This document shows, one piece after another, positions 1 to 6,214 of a stretch of 7,865 bases of DNA. How positions within the stretch are numbered: position 1 is the first letter of the stretch; each line of letters starts with the position of its first letter. Made by a program: the position numbers and the translations under genes. The stretch covers positions 1 to 7,865 of the forward strand of contig JAFGQQ010000181.1 of assembly GCA_016935595.1 (NCBI GenBank), read 5' to 3'. The notes under the pieces are model-generated. The model saw only the letters and a list, made by a program, of their open reading frames with translations, searched no databases and was not told the origin of the DNA. Source of the DNA: Bacteroidales bacterium (GTDB lineage: Bacteria > Bacteroidota > Bacteroidia > Bacteroidales > UBA10428).

Positions 1-98
1 AGAAATAAACCGTTTATTACTAAAAAGATAATAATTACAAAATAACCGGTAATTGTATTAAAAAAACTGTTTATTTCTTTAATTAATAACGCCAGCAT
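1..98 (-). CDS. gldF: GldF-like gliding-motility ABC transporter permease, N-terminal fragment (runs off left edge)
   Basis: Reading leftward from an ATG at 98-96, the frame stays open to the window edge for 32 codons. It begins MLALLIKEI, continues NSFFNTITGYFVIIIFL and then VINGLF. A short amphipathic start, a K-E-(I/F)-x-S-F-F motif, a G-Y motif and then a hydrophobic helix is the arrangement at the start of GldF, the ABC-2 type membrane subunit that works with the ATPase GldA and the auxiliary protein GldG in Bacteroidota. Family knowledge comes from gliding-motility genetics in Flavobacterium; many non-gliding Bacteroidota also carry gldFG. The start is supported by an A-rich leader (TAAAAAAAATAA) directly before the ATG and by a TAnnTTTG -7 match just upstream. 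Only about an eighth of the protein is visible, so another ABC-2 permease is possible. The gene expected next, beyond the left edge, is gldG. Confidence 0.68.
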   Translation of the reverse strand, partial: MLALLIKEINSFFNTITGYFVIIIFLVINGLF

Positions 99-276
99 TT
101 ATTTTTTTTAATAATTCACAAATATAGAAATAAAACAGGATGATGTGTGATTTATTATAAAGAAGGAAAAAGGAAAGACTAAGGATAAGGCTAAATAATT
201 GTTTATTAAATATATCTCAATAATTTTATATTAATATTCTTTTGAAATATATATCTTGCATACAATATTGTTAACC
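99..276. other. Divergent intergenic region between the gldF-like gene and the hypothetical membrane protein
   Basis: Apart from the gldF -7 candidate, this 178-base stretch holds an uninterrupted 20-base purine tract (159-178) within an AAGG-rich segment (163-190, four AAGG copies). No exact TAnnTTTG match lies in front of the plus-strand gene, and I see no further ORF or RNA. Confidence 0.5.
119..126 (-). promoter_or_regulatory. Candidate Bacteroidota -7 promoter element for the gldF-like gene
   Basis: On the minus strand these bases read TATATTTG, an exact match to the TAnnTTTG -7 consensus of the Bacteroidota housekeeping sigma factor. Transcription would start near 113, giving a leader of roughly 15 A-rich bases before the ATG at 98. 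No clear TTTG-type -33 element lies at the usual distance upstream, so this rests on the -7 match and its position. Confidence 0.4.
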
Positions 277-768
277 ATGAAAAAAGAAACATATTTTTTA
301 TTTCCTTATCATTTTTTAATTCTTGGATTTGCTTTGTTAGTATTTGGGTTTTATAACATAATAAATTCTATTAAGCTTTTTATTGAAACCATAGAATTGC
401 GTGATCTTGCACTAAACTTGGCATTTACAGTTATCGGATTAATTATTTTAACAACCCGAGCCTCATTCATTATTGATTATATCAATAAAAATATAATTAA
501 AACCGTGAAAATTTTTGGAATTAGAATGTCTGATGAGAAAATTCACATACCTGAGAACTGCAAAGAATTAATTATAAAGAAAAAAACTAAAAGAGGGAAA
601 GGATATTACAAAGCTGTAATTCCATTCTTTTATAATTTAGAATCATACGATTTGTATTTAAAAGCAAATAGTTATATAAAAAAATTAATTAGTACTGAGC
701 AAAACAGGGCTTCCAGAATTGCTGAGAATTTTAAAGAACTATTGGGTATTGATTTTAAATTTGAATAA
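277..768 (+). CDS. Hypothetical small membrane protein with two transmembrane helices
   Basis: I do not recognise a named family. The 163-residue product has two hydrophobic helices, about residues 9-30 and 44-66, and then a roughly 95-residue soluble tail. The tail has a basic patch (K/R-rich, about 101-112), an alternating strand-like stretch, and a C-terminal helix ending in an A-x-x-F-x-x-L-L-G pattern. This layout recalls uncharacterised Bacteroidota membrane proteins with a small beta-rich tail; that is an impression of layout, not a match. I chose the ATG at 277 because the in-frame upstream alternative is a TTG (256) that would place polar residues before the natural MKKETYF start. 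No Shine-Dalgarno sequence is visible, which is normal here. The gene is divergent from the gldF-like gene and convergent with the DUF6599 gene, so it is probably transcribed alone. Real coding is likely; function unknown. Confidence 0.75.
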   Translation: MKKETYFLFPYHFLILGFALLVFGFYNIINSIKLFIETIELRDLALNLAFTVIGLIILTTRASFIIDYINKNIIKTVKIFGIRMSDEKIHIPENCKELIIKKKTKRGKGYYKAVIPFFYNLESYDLYLKANSYIKKLISTEQNRASRIAENFKELLGIDFKFE

Positions 769-872
769 TTTATAAGTGTAATACCTCTATTTGAATATAA
801 GTGTCCATCAATGTGTTTACCTTTATTATTCCAAACAACACAAACCTTTTGGTTTTCATTAATAATTTAACG

Positions 873-1754
873 TTATTTCTCAAAATGGTCTAAATTATTA
901 TGAATCATATTCATATATCTTAATGCTGTTTCTTTTTTAATTTTTCCATGTATGCCGTATAGATAATTATTCTTAATATCTAAAACTATTTCACCTATAT
1001 ACTTATCTGTTAAATAATAAACATTTTCCGATTCTATTATTTCTAATGCTTTGGCTTTATAATCATCAAAAACCTTTTGGATCTCTTCTGATTCAATAAT
1101 AAATACAATGAATTCATTTTCATCTATTTCATAACTTGCTTCAAAAGCTGAAGGCAAAAACTCGTATCCCAAATAACTTTTAGAAATAAATTTTTCAGAT
1201 TTGTCAATTTTTCCTTCTTCGGGAAATACTTTCAAAATAGCAGGAAATTCATTAATAGTTGAAAGATTGCTTGTTATATCCTGACATATTTTAACTAAAA
1301 TATCTATTACCTCAAGTAAATTAATGTAAGTATAAGCTTTAATATAATAACTGCCCGACAAAAAATTTATGCCATTGTCAACCGAATAACCTTCTGTACC
1401 AATTTGCATAAAATTACCGCGGGTTGGCCTTTCCTGACTATAAATCCCAAATGCATAAACAGGGCTTTTATGTTGATAAATTTCAACTTTAATTTTATTT
1501 TCTTCATTTAAGAAATATTCGATTACATATAATTTCTGGAAATAATTTAATAAATATGATTCAGCAGCACCATTTATATATTCAAATAAAGTATTTACAT
1601 CGTATGATAGAACTTTATCTGATAATTTCCAATTTTTAATTTCGATGTTAAGTTTTGATATTAGAATGTCATTAATATTATTTGCGCTTAGGGATATCGA
1701 AATGTTAACAAACAGAATAAAAAATATGATATTAAACGACTTATGAATATTCAT
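873..1754 (-). CDS. Secreted DUF6599-type protein
   Basis: The 293-residue product starts with a basic N-terminus, a hydrophobic core (about residues 8-22) and a likely signal peptidase I site after the SLSA at 21-24, so it should be exported to the periplasm or beyond. No lipobox Cys is present. The mature part carries features I associate with the DUF6599 family: a L-F-E-Y-I-N-G-A-A-E-x-Y-L motif (about 56-68), a V-E-I-Y-Q stretch followed by A-F-G-I-Y-S-Q-E-R (about 91-110), and a G-S-Y-Y-I-K segment (about 134-139). The family has no established activity that I know of, and no catalytic residues can be named. The gene begins 37 bases after the response regulator on the same strand, with no obvious promoter between them, so it is probably co-transcribed with it. 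The start ATG at 1754 is the one that yields a proper signal peptide. Confidence 0.8.
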   Translation of the reverse strand: MNIHKSFNIIFFILFVNISISLSANNINDILISKLNIEIKNWKLSDKVLSYDVNTLFEYINGAAESYLLNYFQKLYVIEYFLNEENKIKVEIYQHKSPVYAFGIYSQERPTRGNFMQIGTEGYSVDNGINFLSGSYYIKAYTYINLLEVIDILVKICQDITSNLSTINEFPAILKVFPEEGKIDKSEKFISKSYLGYEFLPSAFEASYEIDENEFIVFIIESEEIQKVFDDYKAKALEIIESENVYYLTDKYIGEIVLDIKNNYLYGIHGKIKKETALRYMNMIHNNLDHFEK

Positions 1755-1791
1755 GTTTTTAAGTTTTAACAGTTATTGAATAAATAATTAC

Positions 1792-2487
1792 TTAATAAAT
1801 AAATTTATATCCTACTCCTTTCACAGTAATAATATGCTTTTCCCCTATTTTCTCTCTTAATTTCCGTATATGAACATCAATAGTTCTGTCGCCAACAATA
1901 ACATCATCACCCCATACTTTTGAGAATATCTCATCACGTTTAAAAACTTTTTCGGGCCTGGATACTAATAATGCCAGTAACTCAAATTCCTTTTTTGGCA
2001 TTATTAATTCTTTGTCATCTTTAGTCACAATATAACGGTCTTTATCGATTTTAATTCCTGATTTTTTCTTTAAAGATTTAATTGTTTTATCATCGGGAAT
2101 TATAAGATTGGTTCGTTTAAGTAGCGCTTTAATACGGCTAATCAGCACCTTTGGCTTAACCGGTTTTGATATATAATCGTCACCTCCGGCTTCAAATCCT
2201 GCAATTTGTGAATAATCTTCACTTCGTGCCGTTAAAAAAGCAATTAGTGTGTTATCTAGTTGTTTTAATTTTCGTAATTCTTCACAAGTTTCAATTCCAT
2301 CCATTTCAGGCATCATAACGTCCAATAAAATCAAATGAGGCACAATCTCTTTTGCTACATTAATGGCTTGTTGTCCGTTTGAAGATGTATGAACCTCAAA
2401 ACCTTCTTTGTTTAAATTATAACTTAAAAATTCCAATATATCAATTTCATCGTCAACAATAAGAATCATATATTTTTTATCTTGCAT
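1792..2487 (-). CDS. OmpR/PhoB-type two-component response regulator
   Basis: The 231-residue product is a full-length winged-helix response regulator. The receiver domain covers about residues 7-125, with the acidic pair D12/D13, phospho-acceptor D56 in L-L-D-V-M-M-P, conserved T86 and K108 (followed by P109). A linker leads to a C-terminal DNA-binding domain (about 135-231) ending in the classic R-T-I-D-V-H-I-R-K-L-R-x-K-I and V-K-G-V-G-Y-K-F motifs. All residues needed for phosphorylation are intact. I chose the ATG at 2487 (MQDKKYMILIVDDE), the usual short lead-in of Bacteroidota homologues. An in-frame ATG at 2529 would add a hydrophobic 14-residue extension alien to the family; another at 2469 is possible. 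No histidine kinase lies next to it in this window: the downstream gene is the DUF6599 protein, and the upstream neighbour is the divergent permease. Its signal and targets cannot be inferred from sequence. Confidence 0.95.
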   Translation of the reverse strand: MQDKKYMILIVDDEIDILEFLSYNLNKEGFEVHTSSNGQQAINVAKEIVPHLILLDVMMPEMDGIETCEELRKLKQLDNTLIAFLTARSEDYSQIAGFEAGGDDYISKPVKPKVLISRIKALLKRTNLIIPDDKTIKSLKKKSGIKIDKDRYIVTKDDKELIMPKKEFELLALLVSRPEKVFKRDEIFSKVWGDDVIVGDRTIDVHIRKLREKIGEKHIITVKGVGYKFIY

Positions 2488-2510
2488 TATAAATATTATA
2501 AAAAAACAGG

Positions 2511-2567
2511 TTAAGATAATTAATTTCAAATAGATTCAAAACAATTATTGATCTTAAAAATTAAGAT
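2511..2567. repeat. Three TTAAGAT half-sites upstream of the response regulator
   Basis: TTAAGAT occurs at 2511-2517 and 2561-2567 on the plus strand and inverted as ATCTTAA at 2551-2557. The last two form a perfect 7-bp dyad with a 3-base spacer (2551-2567), and both direct copies are followed by AA. The copies are 10 bp (dyad) and 50 bp (direct) apart and lie 24 to 80 bases upstream of the regulator's start codon. This is a plausible binding site for the regulator or another dimeric protein, but the region is AT-rich and the motif is not a known operator. Confidence 0.35.
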
Positions 2568-2632
2568 AAAAATATAATAATTCTGCTTCATAAAATTTTA
2601 TTTGAAAAATTTGAATTATCCAACTATTTAAA

Positions 2633-2642
2633 ATCGTACGAT
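2633..2642. promoter_or_regulatory. Perfect 10-bp palindrome between the divergent regulator and permease genes
   Basis: ATCGTACGAT is a perfect palindrome with a CGTACG core inside an otherwise AT-rich intergenic stretch. It lies 146 bases from the regulator start and 121 from the permease start, about midway between them. It could be an operator half of a divergent control region; no protein can be assigned. Confidence 0.3.
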
Positions 2643-2644
2643 AG

Positions 2645-2670
2645 CGAACAAATATGTATTTAAACGAACA
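2645..2670. repeat. Direct repeat of CGAACA with 20-bp period
   Basis: CGAACA occurs at 2645-2650 and 2665-2670. The 20-bp spacing is about two helical turns, which would place both copies on the same DNA face. OmpR-family regulators typically bind direct repeats, so this fits a candidate site for the divergent response regulator, but that link is inference. Confidence 0.3.
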
Positions 2671-2674
2671 TTTC

Positions 2675-2693
2675 TGATATCCTTGAAATATCA
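2675..2693. promoter_or_regulatory. Dyad TGATAT-N7-ATATCA upstream of the FtsX permease
   Basis: Two 6-bp arms, at 2675-2680 and 2688-2693, flank a 7-base spacer (CCTTGAA). The dyad overlaps TATCCTTG (2678-2685), which differs from the TAnnTTTG -7 consensus at one fixed position, so a bound protein could block a promoter here. It sits 69 bases before the chosen permease start. Confidence 0.3.
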
Positions 2694-2739
2694 TAAAATC
2701 AAACTAATTAATGAGTTATGAAATTTGGTACAATCATTG

Positions 2740-2747
2740 TAAATTTG
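2740..2747 (+). promoter_or_regulatory. Candidate -7 promoter element for the FtsX permease
   Basis: TAAATTTG matches TAnnTTTG exactly. Transcription would begin near 2752-2755, leaving a very short leader before the ATG at 2763 and excluding the upstream in-frame ATG at 2718. A TTTG at 2724-2727 is only 12 bases away, too close to serve as a normal -33 element. The alternative is the one-mismatch element at 2678-2685. Confidence 0.3.
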
Positions 2748-2762
2748 TATCAAAACAGATTA

Positions 2763-5165
2763 ATGTTTAAAAACTTTATTAAAACTTATTTTAGAAACCT
2801 CTATAGTCAACGAGGTTTTTCTTTTATTAATATTATTGGTTTATCAATTGGTTTAACTATAAGTGGTTTTATATTTTTATATATTAACAGCGAATATAAC
2901 TATGACAAGTTTAACCTTAATTATAAAAACATTTACAGAATTGCAGTCAGGGCCGAAATATCTGGTCAAAAATTAAATGCAGCCATCTCATCTGCACCTA
3001 TAGGACTTGCCCTCAGAAATGAATTTCCTGAAGTAATATTATCAACAAGAATACATAAAATTAACCAGACTATATTGTTGGGCTATGGCGACAAAAAATT
3101 CTATGAAGAAAATATCATATTTGCCGATACTTCATTTTTTAAAATATTTTCATTTAATTTTTTGGTCGGAAATCCTGATAAAGCTCTTTCCGAACCTTAT
3201 TCAATTGTTTTAACCGAAAAAATAGCTAAAAAATTTTTTGGTAATCAAAATCCCATTGGACAAATAATTCGATGGAATAACAATGAAAATTATATAATTA
3301 CAGGTATAATTAAAAATATTCCTTCCCATTCCCATATTAAATTTGATATCGTGGTGTCCTTTTCCAGTTTATATAAAAGTGAAAATGCTGAAAATATTAA
3401 CGATTGGCTAACACTCAGATTTTATTCCTATATCCTGGCAGATGAAAAAATTGATATTGTAAAAATGGAAAATAAAATCCCGTCAATAATAAGCAAAAAT
3501 ATAGAGGATGACCTGTCGGAATACGGAATAATTTATGAGCCCTATTTTCAGCCTTTAAAAGATATACATCTTCACTCGGATATTATGGGTGAGATTAGTC
3601 AAAATAATAATATGCTGAACATTTACATATTAATCTCAATCGCGATATTTATTATAATCATTGCTTCCATAAACTTCATGAATTTATCAACTGCACGGTC
3701 ATCGAAAAGAAATATTGAAGTTGGAATACGAAAAGTTTTAGGCGGTTCAAACACTAATCTTTTTGGCCAGTTTATTGGTGAATCGGTATTTTTAAGTTTA
3801 ATAGCTTTTATACTTGCACTGGTTTTTATTGAATTTCTTACACCATTAATTAACCAGGTTTTTAATGTTAATATCGATTTTAATATTCTAATCGACTATA
3901 AATTTATTGTTGTATTCCTTTGCATAACTTTTATTACAGGATTATTTTCAGGAATATATCCTGCAATTTATTATTCATTAAAAAATCCAATAAAGGTATT
4001 GAAATTCAGGTATTTAAAAAATGATAAAAATATAAATATCCGTAAATATTTAGTAATTATCCAGTTTATTCTGGCTATTATTATGATCATTTCAACCATT
4101 ATTATTTATAAACAATTACAGTTCATACAAATTTCCGATCTTGGATATAATAGTGAACAGGTAATTATAATTCCACTAAGAAATGAAGATATTAAACAAA
4201 AAAAGGAATTTATAAAAAGTGAATTAAAAAAATCTCCGGTTGTCAAAAATATATCATTCTCTGAAGAATTTTTAGGAGGGGGTTTAAGAGGGCATGGTTT
4301 TTATCCTGAAGGAAAATCTAAAAACAATCCATGGTTAATATACAATTTTGAAGTTGACGAAGATTTTGTAAATACAATGGAGATTAGAATAATTAAAGGC
4401 AGAAATTTTAAGGGAGCTAAGTCGGATACAAATTATATTTTAATTAATGAAACCCTCCAGAAAATGCTTGAATGGGAAGATGCTATTGGAAAGAAAATTT
4501 CTTATAAATTAGAAGACGAAACCCGGGTTGATCTTGAAGTTATAGGAGTTGTGAAAGATTTTCATTTTCAATCGTTGCATGAAATTATGGAACCTGCAAT
4601 TTTACATTTCAATAATAAGAATCCAAATTTTTTAAATATAAGATTAAATTGCATTAAACGAAATAATAAAAGCTGTATTGAATCATTAGAAAAGTATTGG
4701 AATAATATAAATACTGAATTTCCATTCGATTATTTTTACTTGAAAGACAATAATAAAGAAAAGTATGAAAGTGAAAATAGAATGGCAAAGATCGTTTTTG
4801 TACTCACCATTTTAGCAATATTTGTTGCTGTTTTAGGATTATTTGGTTTAACAGCCTATACAACAGAACAAAGAACGAAAGAAATCGGGATAAGAAAAGC
4901 TTTTGGCGCCACTGCTTTAAAAATTATAATGCAATTCTCGAGAGAATTTACAATTTGGCTGATCATTGCAAATATTATTGCATGGCCGGTTTCTTATTAT
5001 ATTGTCAACTTATGGTTAACAAATTTCCAGTACAAAACTCCCTTATCAATATTTATTTTTATATATGCCGGAATAATAAGTATATTAATAGCGTTATTCA
5101 CCATTAATATCCAATCAATAAAGATTGCTTTACAAAATCCGGTTAAATCTTTACGATACGAATAA
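2763..5165 (+). CDS. FtsX/MacB-type ABC transporter permease (duplicated, 8 transmembrane helices)
   Basis: The 800-residue product has the standard duplicated Bacteroidota architecture. It has TM1 (about 18-41), a first periplasmic MacB-like domain (42-283), TM2-TM4 (about 284-305, 335-365, 380-405), TM5 (about 428-452), a second periplasmic domain (455-673), and TM6-TM8 (about 675-697, 725-752, 762-785). Each FtsX half has the conserved cytoplasmic coupling motif: E-V-G-I-R-K-V-L-G near 317 and E-I-G-I-R-K-A-F-G near 707. The protein ends in the typical N-P-V-K-S-L-R-Y-E. Related systems are MacB-type mechanotransmission exporters acting on periplasmic substrates, and lipoprotein-release systems; the substrate here is unknown. 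I chose the ATG at 2763 (MFKNFIKTYFRNL) because homologues begin this way; starting at 2718 would add an unusual 15 residues. No ABC ATPase is encoded nearby, so the nucleotide-binding subunit must come from elsewhere. Its stop lies 11 bases from the stop of the convergent DUF4249 gene. Confidence 0.93.
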   Translation: MFKNFIKTYFRNLYSQRGFSFINIIGLSIGLTISGFIFLYINSEYNYDKFNLNYKNIYRIAVRAEISGQKLNAAISSAPIGLALRNEFPEVILSTRIHKINQTILLGYGDKKFYEENIIFADTSFFKIFSFNFLVGNPDKALSEPYSIVLTEKIAKKFFGNQNPIGQIIRWNNNENYIITGIIKNIPSHSHIKFDIVVSFSSLYKSENAENINDWLTLRFYSYILADEKIDIVKMENKIPSIISKNIEDDLSEYGIIYEPYFQPLKDIHLHSDIMGEISQNNNMLNIYILISIAIFIIIIASINFMNLSTARSSKRNIEVGIRKVLGGSNTNLFGQFIGESVFLSLIAFILALVFIEFLTPLINQVFNVNIDFNILIDYKFIVVFLCITFITGLFSGIYPAIYYSLKNPIKVLKFRYLKNDKNINIRKYLVIIQFILAIIMIISTIIIYKQLQFIQISDLGYNSEQVIIIPLRNEDIKQKKEFIKSELKKSPVVKNISFSEEFLGGGLRGHGFYPEGKSKNNPWLIYNFEVDEDFVNTMEIRIIKGRNFKGAKSDTNYILINETLQKMLEWEDAIGKKISYKLEDETRVDLEVIGVVKDFHFQSLHEIMEPAILHFNNKNPNFLNIRLNCIKRNNKSCIESLEKYWNNINTEFPFDYFYLKDNNKEKYESENRMAKIVFVLTILAIFVAVLGLFGLTAYTTEQRTKEIGIRKAFGATALKIIMQFSREFTIWLIIANIIAWPVSYYIVNLWLTNFQYKTPLSIFIFIYAGIISILIALFTINIQSIKIALQNPVKSLRYE

Positions 5166-5176
5166 ACTAAGCATAA

Positions 5177-6205
5177 TTAAAATTCAAACACATTACCTTC
5201 CAAAAAATCAATGAAATCTTCTAGAGAAGTATACCTGAAACGGTCGATTTCTTCCTGCTGGAAAATAAGTGAATCAATCGATTCGGCGCATCCCGCCAAT
5301 ATACCATAACCATTTTCGATATTGCATAAAACCTGCACCGGATGAGAAAATGGCCCGTTTGACTGATCCGCTTTTTGTTTTGAAATAATGTATTTATAAT
5401 AATCTTCACCAATTGAAATTATACTAAAATAATATTCCAATTGGGAAATCGCCATTTTATCCGGTTCAAAGATTACTGATATTTCAATTTCCTTTCCATT
5501 GAAAATATCATCTGTTAATAAAAGCCCTTCATCGGCAAAAACCTCATTAATAGAAATCTGTGCACCACTAAAAACAAACTTCTTTTCTAATGTTTTAACA
5601 GTATCACCAAATAATAATATTAAATTCGGATTCTCTCTCAATTGTTCTATCTTATAAATATTTGTGTCAATAAAGATATGATCATACAAAACTTTACAGC
5701 TAATGATATAATAATTTTTAACATCACCAGGATCTTTGAATTTCAGTCTTGCTTCGTAAAATATTATATCTACCAGGCCCGAATCAAGTGTATAAGTTTT
5801 TCCATAAAAAGAAGAAGTGTCAACCGATGTGATTTCAATTCTATCTGGCACTTCAATTTCTGCGCTTACTTGTTGCAATGGAGGGGCATCAATAAGCACA
5901 GAATACCGGCCACCTTGCAGAACTCTCTCATCTGAAATATAGAAACCTTTATCTAAATAATTTATGTTCAATAATCCGTTATCAGAACTTATATTTAAAT
6001 CAGCATTTTCAATTACCGGTAAATCATACCACTTAATAGGATCTAAAATATTCATGCTTTTTGAAAGATGAATGGAAATTATGCTATCGGCTTTAAAAAT
6101 GCCATTTACTACTATCTTTTTTTCACTTTCAGGAATATCAATATCTACAACCTTTTCACAGGAAGTGATTAATAAAACAGCTAACAATATAATAATATAT
6201 CTCAT
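5177..6205 (-). CDS. DUF4249 family outer-membrane lipoprotein
   Basis: The 342-residue product begins with a lipoprotein signal peptide ending in I-T-S-C, with the lipidated Cys at residue 16. The next residue is Glu rather than Asp, consistent with outer-membrane delivery, and acidic residues follow in the mature start (C-E-K-V-V-D-I-D). The N-terminal part has the DUF4249 signature: an I-V-V-N-G strand near 31-35 and the P-P-L-Q-Q-V-S-A-E-I-E-V-P segment (about 107-119) before a beta-rich body. The family has no assigned biochemical activity but is habitually encoded directly after a TonB-dependent receptor, as here: the start lies 9 bases beyond the receptor stop. It is presumably a surface or periplasm-facing partner of that receptor. 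There is no Shine-Dalgarno sequence, and translation is likely coupled to the upstream gene. Confidence 0.9.
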   Translation of the reverse strand: MRYIIILLAVLLITSCEKVVDIDIPESEKKIVVNGIFKADSIISIHLSKSMNILDPIKWYDLPVIENADLNISSDNGLLNINYLDKGFYISDERVLQGGRYSVLIDAPPLQQVSAEIEVPDRIEITSVDTSSFYGKTYTLDSGLVDIIFYEARLKFKDPGDVKNYYIISCKVLYDHIFIDTNIYKIEQLRENPNLILLFGDTVKTLEKKFVFSGAQISINEVFADEGLLLTDDIFNGKEIEISVIFEPDKMAISQLEYYFSIISIGEDYYKYIISKQKADQSNGPFSHPVQVLCNIENGYGILAGCAESIDSLIFQQEEIDRFRYTSLEDFIDFLEGNVFEF

Positions 6206-6214
6206 AATTTTAAA

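Noticed and set aside
4..18. Palindrome AATAAAC-C-GTTTATT and nearby ACCGGT as operators
   Set aside because: Both lie inside the gldF-like coding sequence, and the one-base spacer suits neither a hairpin nor a terminator.
256..276. TTG start adding seven residues to the hypothetical membrane protein
   Set aside because: The ATG at 277 gives a natural MKK start before the first helix; the TTG has no supporting signal.
842..855. AAACC-TTTT-GGTTT hairpin between convergent genes as a terminator
   Set aside because: The stem is only 5 bp with three A-T pairs and no convincing T-tract on either strand.
2488..2529. Longer N-terminus for the response regulator starting at 2529
   Set aside because: It would add a hydrophobic stretch not found before receiver domains, and it overlaps the likely promoter and a TTAAGAT motif.
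2718..2762. Longer N-terminus for the FtsX permease starting at 2718
   Set aside because: Homologues start at the MFKN-type methionine; a TAnnTTTG match also lies within this stretch.
5221..5412. Small minus-strand open frame
   Set aside because: It lies within the DUF4249 gene in another frame and has no recognisable protein character.
5642..5935. 97-codon plus-strand open frame
   Set aside because: It is antisense to the DUF4249 gene, whose lipobox and family motifs are clear.
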